Shown: positions 1-8,051, numbered from the stretch's first letter. The stretch: DNA of 13,635 bases from UBA5336 sp039198685 (GCA_039198685.1 JBCCTK010000090.1:1-13635); one strand, 5' to 3'. Numbers and translations are program-made. The notes: a model not told the origin generated them from the sequence alone.

Positions 1-1975
1 CCACTTCAGTATGTTCTCCATCCACATACCAGGTCAGGGCGCTTGCACCTCTTCCTGACATAACAAAGGCTTTCGACGCGCGCCCATCTAGGTCACCCGC
101 CCAGAGCTCAGCATTTGGCGGCGGAAACAGAATCTGAGGTGGTCCGGCCTCTTCAAACGTCTGCAGAGGAGCACCCATCGGAGCCGATGCCGCAGATGTA
201 AGGACCTGTTGGTGGCCCGTTTCAACGTCTAAATGTTGCACCGCACGATCAGCGATCTCAAACAATAAGGGTAAAGCCGCAGAGCGCCCCGTCTCTCCCG
301 GGCGCGGTGCACCATCGGCGCGGCCAACCCAAACAATGATTGCCAGATCCCCGACCACACCAGCCGCCCAAGCGTCTCGGAATCCATAAGACGTGCCCGT
401 CTTGAAGGCGATATCAGGCGCGTTCTCCGCCAACCGTCCGGGCATTCGCCCACTCGGCGTGGGTGCGCGTCGCAAAATCGATAAAATACTTTCGGCGTTG
501 ATTTGACTGACCAAGCGATGGCCCGTTTCATTTGGTATCCCACCTTCCAGCCAACACAATGGCTTCACAACGCCGCCCGCACCGAGCCCAGCGTAAAGGG
601 CCCCCAGATCCTGCGCGGAAAGACCTGCTCCTCCTAGAGCCAGGGCAAGACCGGCCCTCGATTCCGCACCTCTGCCGAGTTGGGGATGTGCTCCTGACAA
701 GGAAAGCGCAGCAGCGAACCGCGCGGGCCCAATCTCCGCAAGCGCCAACACAGCGGGCACATTCAACGAATGCTGCAGCGCCTCCGCAATCGTAACATCA
801 CCGCGGAAAGACCGATCAAAATTCTCAGGCTGATAGGCGGCAAAGCGCTTCGGCAAATCCGAAATCACGGTACCTGGAGCGGCAATGCCATCGTCAAAAG
901 CCATGGCATAAATAAAGGGCTTTAGAGTCGAGCCCGGCGATCGCGGCTGTGCCGTCAGATCCATCCAACCGCCCGGGCGGGCACGGTCAGCCGACCCAAT
1001 GGCGGCGCGCACACAGCGGGTTGGCGTATGAATTACAAGGGCTGAGATCTGAACGTCGCTTGGAACGGCTACGGCACGAGACGCAATCAGGCGTTCCAAT
1101 TCATTCTGCAAGGGACCATCAAGACTTGTGCGCACGTTTTGTGAACGCGTCTCTGCAATCGCTTTTGCTTGTGCGCTGGCATGCCAAGCCAGGCTTGGAA
1201 AATCGTTACGGTGTGTCGGGAGCGCTGCCGCTCTTACTTCCTCGGCTCGAACCAGTGTCAGAATACCAAGGCGCTGCAATTTTCCAGCAATTTCCGCTCT
1301 GCCTGCCAGCGCCCCCGCGGCCTGTCGGTCTGGACGACGTCTTTCAGGGCTTTGGGGCAGTGCGATCAGCAGTGATATTTCATCATCGCCTAGTCGATCC
1401 GGCCCATGGCCAAAATAGCTCCAACTCGCGGCACGTAATCCCTCAAGATTACCACCATAGGGCGCGAGCGTAAGATACAGCTCCAGTATCTCTTCTTTCG
1501 AGAGACGGATTTCGATCTGGTGAGCCCGCACCATTTCAATGATTTTGGCACCCAATGTGCGCGGCCGTGGCTCCAGCAATCGAGCCGTTTGCATCGTGAT
1601 CGTTGATCCACCGGACACGATCCGCCCTGCGCGTGCACTGGTGAAAGCAGCCCGCACCATGGCGACCCAATCGACACCCCAATGGTCATAAAACCGCTTG
1701 TCTTCTACCGCGAGCAAAGCCTCCAGAAAGACTGGATCTGTGTCATCGAGATCGGCAGGTAGACGCCAGCGACCATCTGAAGTGGAAAACGCCCTGAGCG
1801 GTCGACCCTCACGGTCCGTAACCCATTGGCTCAACTCTTCTGCGCGATCCAGTGGTGGGGGATAAAGCCGGTCTAGCGTAAATATCGCAACGATAAGGGC
1901 TGCAAGAGACCACGCCATGCGTCGCCATCGCATTTCGCCAAGGCGTAACAGCAAACGCCGGGGAAACACCCACAT
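1..1975 (-). CDS. pbpC: Penicillin-binding protein 1C, bifunctional peptidoglycan synthase (C-terminus cut off by window edge)
   Basis: This class A penicillin-binding protein polymerises lipid II into glycan strands and carries a transpeptidase-type domain, acting from the inner membrane into the periplasm. One open frame gives 658 residues without a stop before the window edge. Residues about 20-36 form the single N-terminal membrane anchor. The glycosyltransferase domain (GT51) shows EDKRFYDHWG with the expected catalytic Glu91, and GGSTITMQ at 122-129. The transpeptidase domain has the serine motif STLK (Ser349, Lys352), SLN at 403-405 and KTGTS at 525-529, so all catalytic motifs are present. 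From about residue 612 the PBP1C-type C-terminal domain begins; roughly the last 100 residues should lie outside the window. The ATG is one base after the stop of the macroglobulin gene (TAGCATG), with only a weak GGAAG-like site inside that gene's end, suggesting translational coupling. Gene order and motifs separate it from PBP1A/1B. Confidence 0.95.
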   Translation of the reverse strand, partial: MWVFPRRLLLRLGEMRWRRMAWSLAALIVAIFTLDRLYPPPLDRAEELSQWVTDREGRPLRAFSTSDGRWRLPADLDDTDPVFLEALLAVEDKRFYDHWGVDWVAMVRAAFTSARAGRIVSGGSTITMQTARLLEPRPRTLGAKIIEMVRAHQIEIRLSKEEILELYLTLAPYGGNLEGLRAASWSYFGHGPDRLGDDEISLLIALPQSPERRRPDRQAAGALAGRAEIAGKLQRLGILTLVRAEEVRAAALPTHRNDFPSLAWHASAQAKAIAETRSQNVRTSLDGPLQNELERLIASRAVAVPSDVQISALVIHTPTRCVRAAIGSADRARPGGWMDLTAQPRSPGSTLKPFIYAMAFDDGIAAPGTVISDLPKRFAAYQPENFDRSFRGDVTIAEALQHSLNVPAVLALAEIGPARFAAALSLSGAHPQLGRGAESRAGLALALGGAGLSAQDLGALYAGLGAGGVVKPLCWLEGGIPNETGHRLVSQINAESILSILRRAPTPSGRMPGRLAENAPDIAFKTGTSYGFRDAWAAGVVGDLAIIVWVGRADGAPRPGETGRSAALPLLFEIADRAVQHLDVETGHQQVLTSAASAPMGAPLQTFEEAGPPQILFPPPNAELWAGDLDGRASKAFVMSGRGASALTWYVDGEHTEV

Positions 1976-1976
1976 G

Positions 1977-4900
1977 CTATTGACTTCCGCCGGTCCCACC
2001 GGTCACCGGATTGATGAGAAGCTCGCTCGCCCTCGACCGCGCCTGGACTCTCGGGCGATACATGTCCTCAACGACCGTTCCAGGCACAGCGAATGATCCG
2101 GGCGTAACAGCCCGAACGATGTAGGCGAGCGTTTGGTTCTCGCCGCGCACATCTATCGCAGCAACAAATCGATCATCTCGCGATTCAGCAACCTTGGCTC
2201 CAGCGATCCGGCCGACCCAATCAAATGCGCCATTGTCAGCACCTTCCTGACGTCCATCCGCTGGCCGCAATATGGTCTCAATCTCGAAACCGGCAGGCAG
2301 AAGATCAGCCACGATCAAGGGATTGGTTCTCCGCTCGCCCGGGTCCAGTGTAATAACGGTTACGATCTGGTCTCCCTGGTCGATGTCGCCGAAGTTAATG
2401 GCGCGCCCCTGCAGGTCGTAATAGCGCTTGGTGACGTCGAGGCGCGAAGAGATTGGGGGCGGAGCTTCGACCGGGCTACCCGTGACAAAGACCGTCCGGT
2501 AAACCGGTGCTTCTCCGCCATAGGTGAAAGACACATCCGGGGAGATCTGACTCTCTGAAATCCGATACCGTCTGTCATTGTCATTTCCACGGCCGAGACC
2601 TTCAACAGACATACGAAAACTGTCGGCATCTCCACCCGTCAGTGCATTCACGGCCAGAAGCATAAAAGCTTTCTCCTGGGTCGTCAGATCGCCTGGGTCG
2701 GGAATGTCGCTCCCGAGCCGTTCTGCAAGTCGCTCCACAACGCTGGAAAACTCGACCTCATGTGCAAGGGCCAGGATCGCAGCAATATCGCGAAGCGGCG
2801 TTTGATAATAATCACCGTCATTGTCATATCCGATAGCAGATTCCGCGGCCTCAAAGGCACTTTTCGCCCGAGCACGGTCCCCCATCAGAGCAAGTGCTGC
2901 GGCTAACTGCGCCTTTGCAAGGGGGCTTTCCATCGCGTCCAAGTCCCGGTCATGCAGGTAGCGCAGCCGCGATATGTCTGCCTGGCCAGACTTGGCAAGA
3001 ACATACAGTGCGTAAGGCGCCGACCGGCCCATGAGCTTGGCTTGGGTGTCTTCATGCCAACGGCTCTCCCAAACATCAGTATCGTAGCCATAAATTCGCC
3101 AGGCATCCCCCGACGCCACATTTTGAAGAGCGCCGGAAGCGCGATCCAAAGCTTCATTTGGTACCGCATAACCAGCCGCTTTCGCACGATAAAGGAAGTC
3201 GGTCGTATAGGCTCCAAGCCAGGGAGACGCGTTCCGGTCTCCCTCCCGCCAAAGACCGAAGGCACCATCGGCCGATTGCCGATTAAGCACGCGGTTTACC
3301 GCTTGTTGAACTTGAGTGCGCGCTTCCAGGGCGTCCCCTTCTGCACCGAGCGCTACAAGCTGCTCAGCATATATCAGGGGCATGGCACGGCTGATGGTCT
3401 GCTCTGTGCACCCATATGGATAGCGTGCCAGAGAGGCATAAAGCGCATTCTCATCAACGGGCAGACTCGAGTAGCTGACCACCATATCCACAGAGCCCGG
3501 AACAAGCCCATCGACCATGTCACTGGACAAGGTAAAGGTTTCGCCCGGAGACATGAGCGCAGCGTCTATCCGGGTCACAGGCAGGTATGGTGATCGCGTT
3601 TGTATCCTGTATTCACGATCAACACCAAAATTCTCTGGACCATTTACCGCCAATCGGAGACGAGAAATGCCTTGGTCACCGGCCTGAATACGCACGGGGA
3701 CATCGGCGCGCTGACCCTGAGGGAGCGTGCGCGAGATGTTTCCATCCAGAGGAATGACCGTTCCTGCCGCTGTAACATTGGCGACGAACTCTCCGGTCGA
3801 CAGCTCGACATTGTCGATGCTCGCGGTAACGATGGCCTCGTCCCCGGGTGCGAGGAATCTGGGGAGGATCAACTCAGCCGGCGCTGGATCGCGCACCGTG
3901 ATGGGTCTTGAGGCTGCTCCCAGCCCTTCCTGGGACCAAGCCACCGCCATCAAGCGCAGCTCACCATTGAAATCAGGCACGTCAAACCGGACTTTTGCAG
4001 ACCCGGATCGACCAATGTCGACAATGCCACTGAACAAGGCGACCGTCTTTGTCGGAACCACGGACAACCCTTCACCGCCCAACTGATCGCCGCCGGTTCG
4101 CACTTCAGCTGGCAAACCCAGATTAGGATCAAGCAACCGACCATAATCATCGTATAGGGACACGCCGAGGGCTTTTTTTCCGAAGAAATAGGAAACCGGG
4201 TCTGGGCTCTGGAACTTGGTCAATTGCAGAATTCCCTCATCGACCGCGGCGAGGGTCAGGAAGACGGGCTGACGGGGGCCACCTGCGATCTCCACTTCAA
4301 TCAATTGCTCTCGATCCGGTCGCACGACATCAGGCGCATTGATGGTCAGATCAAAGGTCCGCTCGCTAAGGTCCACCGGAGCATAGGCCACGCCTACGGC
4401 ACGCCGCGGCTTGGCATCAAGGATCGGGTCGCGGGCGGTGAACACGGTCACCATTACGTAGGCGCCCTCGCCCCATTCCTCGCTGACCGGCAGCGACACA
4501 CGGGTGCCTTCGGCGGTAACCGGTCGGGTCTCAACGGATAGTATCTGGTCCGTGGCGACGACAATTTGCGCCTCACCATCATAGGGCGGAACAATCACAA
4601 TTTCTGCGTTGCGCCCGGGCAAGACACTTTCGTCAACAACAGACACCTCAACCCTGTCAGGGGCTTCGACACCATTGTCGGAGATACCCCCGCCCCAGCC
4701 GACATAGAACGATTTGGAAGCCCTCGCACCTGCGGGGCCATCGACCATCAATTCGTAGTTTCCCCATTCAAGGCCCGTAACAGTGATTTCGCCCGTCGCG
4801 CCCTGGGCCGTCGACATCACACCTTCGCGCACCTTATCGACGGTCCTCGACCGGCGCCAGCGCCAACGGTCACCGTCGCGATACCAATCATAGTGATAAT

Positions 4901-6938
4901 TGATCGCCAAAAGTCGCCAGGAAAGATCTGTTCCAGCCAAGCCACCATCGGCGCCCACGGCGGCAATTTCAAATCGCGTCGGCTCGCCTTCCGGCGCCCG
5001 GCGTTCAAAATCTGGCTTCAGCCCGATGTACAATTGGCTTGGACGATACGGCACACGCACACTCTCGCTAACAGCGCGGCCGCCAGGTTCCTCGACATCG
5101 ATCACAGTATTCAGACGGAGCGGAAAGCTGCTTCCCTGCCCCAGGCGCTTCGGGTCTAGCAGGAGGGTCGTAATACCTGCACCGTCGGTTGTCGTTGCGC
5201 CAAGCGCGATAATCTCTTCGCGAAACTGCTCATCATGGCGACCGAAACTGAATCCATCGAGATCTGGAAAGGGGCTTGGGTCGCGTTGAAGCCGGGCGCG
5301 TGCGGCAACTTCAAGACCTGCGCCTGGCGCGCCGTAGAGAAACCGGGCATTCACTTGAACTTCACGCGTACTTCCAGCCCGGATGGCCGTGTCTTCATCG
5401 GTATCGAGTTCAACCGCTATTCGCTGGGGAACAAAGTCCTCCACCGACCAGCTCACGTCTCCGGCCATGCCAGAACCATCCATTTCGAGCACAGCACGCC
5501 AAACACCACGGGCCGCATCGGGCGAGAGAACATAATCGAGGGCTACGGCGGCGCCCTCAGGTTCCGTGAAGCGCAGCTTTTGGGCTTCCAGGCCGTTGGG
5601 CCGATACACCACCAATTGTCCGGCGCGGCCATCGAACGCGCGCGCCGCCCGGTCTCGCAGCAAAGACACCACATACACGGTCTCACCGGGGCGATAGATA
5701 CCACGATCAGTGTAGAGATAAGCATCGACGGGTCCCTGTGTGGTTCGCCCGCCCGTGTCGAGTTCAGAAAGATCTACGGGCGCACGACTCAGGTCCAGGA
5801 CGGCAAGGTCGCCGCGCGCGCCATAGGCCATAACCAGTTTGGGTGCAGCGTTGCCTTGGCCTGAAAGGATTGGTTTATCGAAGCTGACTCGGCCATCTGC
5901 GCCGGTTCTTTGTTCAGCCAACACATCATTATTGTAAGCAACAAGTTGTACGTTTGCATCGACGACCTCCTGGCCATCGCGCAACGACCTTAATGTGAGA
6001 TCCAGGCCATGTTCACCGCGATAGGCTGTCAAAGCGAGGTCCGTCAGCATGATCCAGCGCTTGGCGGATGCGGGTGGACCTGCATTGCTGGCAAGGTCTT
6101 TCGCGTCCTCGATCTCCACGAAATAAGCGCCCGGCTCGAGTGACCCGATCACGTCTGAGAGCGGAAATACCGTTGTCACTGGCGCGTTCTGAAACGCCTC
6201 TACACGCATGGTCCCGGTCCAGATTTCTTCGGCCACATCACTCGCGCGCCGATCACCGTAGAGATACGTGTAACTTCCCTGTTGGGCCGTTGCGCCCTGG
6301 TCGATCGACTTGTCGTAGAGGACGCGGTCGGGAACGTGTGACACGGTGATATTGACCCGATCCACATTGACCGTTTCGATGGGTAAGCCGTCAGCCTCTT
6401 CCCGAGGCAGGATCACGCCGGCGCCACGAAAACCAACATAGGGCGGGCGATCTGCGAAATCGATCGGGACTTCTTCCGTTGCCAAAAGTGCGCGTCCGTC
6501 AGCGGCTGGCAATCCGGATTTGAGGATCGCTGTCCGGCTTGTGCCAAACTCCAGCCCACCAACGCAGAGGTCTGACCCACTGACCGAGAGCGCCGGCTGG
6601 AAGGCCGGTCGAAATTCTACGAAGGGAGAAAAATCCGTTTCCGGATCAAGTGGGCTCGAAAAGACAAAACAAGCCACCGGCGTGTCACCCGCGGTATCGA
6701 CCCGATAGCGAAAGTACGAAAAATCGGACTCATTGTCCGCCGCGATACGTTGGCGTTCACGTTCTCGCCGGTTGGCAGCGTTTTGGTCGCGGCGCGAGCG
6801 CTCGACAATGTCGCCCTCGGGATCTTCGACGGCCGCAAGATCAACGGGTGTATCTGAACCCCCACCGCTTCCACACGCTGCAAGGAAACCGGCAACTCCC
6901 GCGGCAAAAAAACTCTTCAACCATATCGGCTTGCGCAT
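1977..6938 (-). CDS. Bacterial alpha-2-macroglobulin family lipoprotein (YfhM-like protease trap)
   Basis: This 1653-residue periplasmic protein is thought to trap attacking proteases by cleavage of a bait region and covalent capture through an internal thioester. The N-terminus is a lipoprotein signal with lipobox LAAC, giving lipidated Cys22 followed by Gly-Ser; no Asp at +2, so the E. coli rule would predict outer-membrane sorting, although that rule is not firmly tested in alphaproteobacteria. An Arg/Glu-rich linker follows (about 45-68). The macroglobulin N domain is near 403-500 (DRGIYRPGETVY), the bait-region domain spans about 760-900, and the conserved A2M segment lies at about 963-1002 (TKTVALFSG, PDFNGELRLMAVAW). 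The thioester motif CTEQ is at 1177-1180, opening a helical thioester domain to about 1440. A C-terminal receptor-binding-like domain covers about 1490-1635. Length matches the family. The ATG has AGGAG seven bases upstream. It is the first gene of an operon with pbpC, the usual partner. Confidence 0.96.
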   Translation of the reverse strand: MRKPIWLKSFFAAGVAGFLAACGSGGGSDTPVDLAAVEDPEGDIVERSRRDQNAANRRERERQRIAADNESDFSYFRYRVDTAGDTPVACFVFSSPLDPETDFSPFVEFRPAFQPALSVSGSDLCVGGLEFGTSRTAILKSGLPAADGRALLATEEVPIDFADRPPYVGFRGAGVILPREEADGLPIETVNVDRVNITVSHVPDRVLYDKSIDQGATAQQGSYTYLYGDRRASDVAEEIWTGTMRVEAFQNAPVTTVFPLSDVIGSLEPGAYFVEIEDAKDLASNAGPPASAKRWIMLTDLALTAYRGEHGLDLTLRSLRDGQEVVDANVQLVAYNNDVLAEQRTGADGRVSFDKPILSGQGNAAPKLVMAYGARGDLAVLDLSRAPVDLSELDTGGRTTQGPVDAYLYTDRGIYRPGETVYVVSLLRDRAARAFDGRAGQLVVYRPNGLEAQKLRFTEPEGAAVALDYVLSPDAARGVWRAVLEMDGSGMAGDVSWSVEDFVPQRIAVELDTDEDTAIRAGSTREVQVNARFLYGAPGAGLEVAARARLQRDPSPFPDLDGFSFGRHDEQFREEIIALGATTTDGAGITTLLLDPKRLGQGSSFPLRLNTVIDVEEPGGRAVSESVRVPYRPSQLYIGLKPDFERRAPEGEPTRFEIAAVGADGGLAGTDLSWRLLAINYHYDWYRDGDRWRWRRSRTVDKVREGVMSTAQGATGEITVTGLEWGNYELMVDGPAGARASKSFYVGWGGGISDNGVEAPDRVEVSVVDESVLPGRNAEIVIVPPYDGEAQIVVATDQILSVETRPVTAEGTRVSLPVSEEWGEGAYVMVTVFTARDPILDAKPRRAVGVAYAPVDLSERTFDLTINAPDVVRPDREQLIEVEIAGGPRQPVFLTLAAVDEGILQLTKFQSPDPVSYFFGKKALGVSLYDDYGRLLDPNLGLPAEVRTGGDQLGGEGLSVVPTKTVALFSGIVDIGRSGSAKVRFDVPDFNGELRLMAVAWSQEGLGAASRPITVRDPAPAELILPRFLAPGDEAIVTASIDNVELSTGEFVANVTAAGTVIPLDGNISRTLPQGQRADVPVRIQAGDQGISRLRLAVNGPENFGVDREYRIQTRSPYLPVTRIDAALMSPGETFTLSSDMVDGLVPGSVDMVVSYSSLPVDENALYASLARYPYGCTEQTISRAMPLIYAEQLVALGAEGDALEARTQVQQAVNRVLNRQSADGAFGLWREGDRNASPWLGAYTTDFLYRAKAAGYAVPNEALDRASGALQNVASGDAWRIYGYDTDVWESRWHEDTQAKLMGRSAPYALYVLAKSGQADISRLRYLHDRDLDAMESPLAKAQLAAALALMGDRARAKSAFEAAESAIGYDNDGDYYQTPLRDIAAILALAHEVEFSSVVERLAERLGSDIPDPGDLTTQEKAFMLLAVNALTGGDADSFRMSVEGLGRGNDNDRRYRISESQISPDVSFTYGGEAPVYRTVFVTGSPVEAPPPISSRLDVTKRYYDLQGRAINFGDIDQGDQIVTVITLDPGERRTNPLIVADLLPAGFEIETILRPADGRQEGADNGAFDWVGRIAGAKVAESRDDRFVAAIDVRGENQTLAYIVRAVTPGSFAVPGTVVEDMYRPRVQARSRASELLINPVTGGTGGSQ

Positions 6939-6945
6939 CGGACAG

Positions 6946-6950
6946 CTCCT
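6946..6950 (-). promoter_or_regulatory. Shine-Dalgarno site of the macroglobulin gene
   Basis: On the minus strand this reads AGGAG, seven bases before the ATG at 6938. It fixes the start that gives a complete lipoprotein signal peptide. Confidence 0.8.
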
Positions 6951-7008
6951 GATCCAAACCCAACCCGTTTTAAAGCATGAGTCATCTTGCCGCGAAAGCT
7001 GTCTGAAT

Positions 7009-7053
7009 TGAGACCAACGGGGACCGATTGAAGGGTCTCATCGGTTTCATCGG
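7009..7053. repeat. Interlocking inverted and direct repeats in the gap between the zapA operon and the macroglobulin operon
   Basis: TGAGACC (7009-7015) and GGTCTCA (7034-7040) form a perfect 7-bp inverted repeat with an 18-base loop. TCATCGG occurs twice in direct orientation (7038-7044 and 7047-7053), and CCGAT at 7024-7028 can pair with either ATCGG copy, so competing hairpins are possible. No T-run follows on the minus strand, so it is not a standard intrinsic terminator for the DUF5076-like gene. It could be a regulatory site of the macroglobulin operon, an RNA processing hairpin, or chance. I see no convincing -35/-10 pair for the macroglobulin gene in this 124-base gap; TTTAAA near 6970 is the best -10-like stretch, but its -35 is poor. 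Confidence 0.45.
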
Positions 7054-7062
7054 ACCGAGCAA

Positions 7063-7329
7063 TCAGGTCGCGACGCCGTCATGGGTCTCGCCGCTCGGCG
7101 ATTCCAACTCCATTTGGAAGAATTCGCGGACCTGAACGAGGGCATCATCCATATCCCGGGCGCGCCCCGACTGGACAAATGCTCGCGCATAATGTCGCGC
7201 AAGATCGGCCAGGAAAAAACCAACTTCATCGGCACCGTTGAAGAAGCCGGGGTCCAGCATGATTTGCTGGCCGCCCTCTTCCAACGGAAACGCCACAAGA
7301 AAAGGCTGGAGATTGTCATCGTTCCGCAT
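7063..7329 (-). CDS. Small DUF5076-like protein, third gene of the zapA operon
   Basis: An 88-residue soluble acidic protein without signal peptide or membrane segment. The central part (GFFLADLARHYARAF, about residues 37-51) followed by an amphipathic stretch and a closing ELESPSGETHDG resembles the DUF5076 family of small alphaproteobacterial proteins as I remember it; this is recognition of overall style, not a database match. Function is unknown. It begins 15 bases after the zapA stop, and an in-frame TAG (that zapA stop) excludes any longer start. The ribosome site is weak (AAAGG, ten bases upstream), so translation may depend partly on coupling to zapA. Its position suggests co-expression with the division genes but does not prove a shared role. 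Confidence 0.75.
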   Translation of the reverse strand: MRNDDNLQPFLVAFPLEEGGQQIMLDPGFFNGADEVGFFLADLARHYARAFVQSGRARDMDDALVQVREFFQMELESPSGETHDGVAT

Positions 7330-7344
7330 GCTTTGGGCGCCTTT

Positions 7345-7674
7345 CTATTCGGGCGAAATGCTGCGGAGGCGCGTTTCAGCGCGCTCCACAATGGCTTCAA
7401 TTCGATCGACGGCGGTTTCGATAATGGCCGTTGCACGAGATTCCACTTCACCAACGGACGCACCCGTGCTCCCGCGCGCTGCATGCAACTCATCTAGCAA
7501 TGAAAGCGCTGCAACCAGAAGCAACCGATCTTCGCCGACGTCGCCAACAGCAGACGCGATTTTGCGCAAACGGCCATCAAGCTCCACGCCCAGCTGCGAC
7601 AATCGCTGTTCCTGGCCCGGTGCACACGCCACGGTGTAAGCGCGGCCATAAACGTTGATATCAGCCTTCGCCAA
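7345..7674 (-). CDS. zapA: Cell division protein ZapA
   Basis: ZapA binds FtsZ in the cytoplasm and promotes association of protofilaments into a compact Z-ring. The 109-residue product has the family pattern: an N-terminal beta-strand with YGRAY, then APGQEQRLSQLGVELDGRL, then the helix RLLLVAALSLLDELHAA (about 50-66), and a C-terminal coiled-coil helix to the end that in ZapA mediates dimer/tetramer formation. The start is TTG at 7674, supported by GGAGG five bases upstream, a much better site than any in-frame alternative. It lies 12 bases after the stop of the upstream coiled-coil gene and 15 bases before the next gene, so the three genes are almost certainly one transcript. Confidence 0.93.
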   Translation of the reverse strand: MAKADINVYGRAYTVACAPGQEQRLSQLGVELDGRLRKIASAVGDVGEDRLLLVAALSLLDELHAARGSTGASVGEVESRATAIIETAVDRIEAIVERAETRLRSISPE

Positions 7675-7679
7675 GCCTG

Positions 7680-7684
7680 CCTCC
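7680..7684 (-). promoter_or_regulatory. Strong Shine-Dalgarno site deciding the TTG start of zapA
   Basis: On the minus strand this reads GGAGG, five bases before TTG at 7674. It sits between the stop codon of the upstream gene (7689-7687) and the zapA start, and no in-frame ATG lies nearby. Confidence 0.8.
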
Positions 7685-7686
7685 GC

Positions 7687-7956
7687 TTAATCGTCTCGGG
7701 AGAGCGCAGCGCGCACTTCCTCGATCGCTGACCCAAGTGCCTCAGACGCCTCATCCGCCAGGCCTTGCAATGCGGCTTCTCTGGCTGCTGACGCATCCAA
7801 CGCCTCAGCCAATCGGTCACGATCAAGCAACAGCGCCAGACGCTCTTTCTGCAGCGCGCCTGGGTCACCTGCTCGCTCCATCAGGCTGTCGAGGCTGCCC
7901 TCCAAGCGTCGAAGTGCCTTATCCAGCCTGGCTGCTGCGTCATCCATACGAGTCAT
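7687..7956 (-). CDS. zauP: Small coiled-coil protein upstream of ZapA (ZauP/DUF4164-like)
   Basis: An 89-residue, highly charged, Ala/Leu/Arg-rich protein that should be one long helix or coiled coil from about residue 4 to 85 (heptad-like MDDAAARLDKALRRLEGSL, then ERLALLLDRDRLAEAL), with no membrane segment. In Caulobacter a coiled-coil protein encoded directly upstream of zapA, ZauP, works with ZapA to focus the Z-ring; position, size and composition match, so I assign the name by synteny rather than alignment. The open frame extends upstream to 8259, but that part runs antisense into tkt and has no coiled-coil character. I chose ATG 7956; ATG 7947 is possible. Neither has a clear Shine-Dalgarno site, which is odd for the first gene of an operon and leaves room for a leaderless transcript. 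Confidence 0.8.
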   Translation of the reverse strand: MTRMDDAAARLDKALRRLEGSLDSLMERAGDPGALQKERLALLLDRDRLAEALDASAAREAALQGLADEASEALGSAIEEVRAALSRDD

Positions 7957-7976
7957 GGCAGAAAGCAGTAACGACA

Positions 7977-8029
7977 GAAGCTTCACCCGCCAAGTCGCTT
8001 GACGCCAGATGAAGCTTGGCCCAAGCGAC
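7977..8029. promoter_or_regulatory. Nested palindromes in the divergent zauP/tkt promoter region
   Basis: The 95 bases between the two divergent genes must hold both promoters. GTCGCTTG (7994-8001) and CAAGCGAC (8022-8029) are a perfect 8-bp inverted repeat 20 bases apart. Each half also belongs to a smaller palindrome: CAAG-TCG-CTTG (7991-8001) and GCTTGG-C-CCAAGC (8014-8026). GAAGCTT occurs in direct repeat at 7977-7983 and 8011-8017, a 34-base period near three helical turns. A TTGACG that could serve as a -35 box for tkt is at 7999-8004, inside the first palindrome, but no good -10 follows at 17 bases. An operator role is inferred; I cannot name the regulator. Confidence 0.5.
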
Positions 8030-8040
8030 CCGAAAACACG

Positions 8041-8045
8041 AAGGA
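8041..8045 (+). promoter_or_regulatory. Shine-Dalgarno site deciding the tkt start
   Basis: AAGGA lies six bases before ATG 8052. It supports that start over the in-frame TTG at 8016, which has no ribosome site and would place the palindrome 8014-8026 inside the coding region. Confidence 0.8.
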
Positions 8046-8051
8046 ATCGGC

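Noticed and set aside
229..1689. Several 96-174-codon frames on both strands over pbpC
   Set aside because: All overlap a continuous 658-residue minus-strand pbpC frame with every catalytic motif in place, so they are shadows and pbpC is not frameshifted.
2952..3593. A 213-codon plus-strand frame inside the macroglobulin gene
   Set aside because: It is antisense to the thioester domain, with low-information, basic composition and no domain features.
6939..7062. 6S RNA, which often lies next to zapA
   Set aside because: The gap is shorter than typical 6S RNA, and I cannot build the long closing stem with a central bubble; DUF5076 also separates it from zapA.
8016..8051. Longer transketolase start at TTG 8016
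   Set aside because: No ribosome site precedes it; ATG 8052 has AAGGA six bases upstream and gives the family-typical N-terminus.
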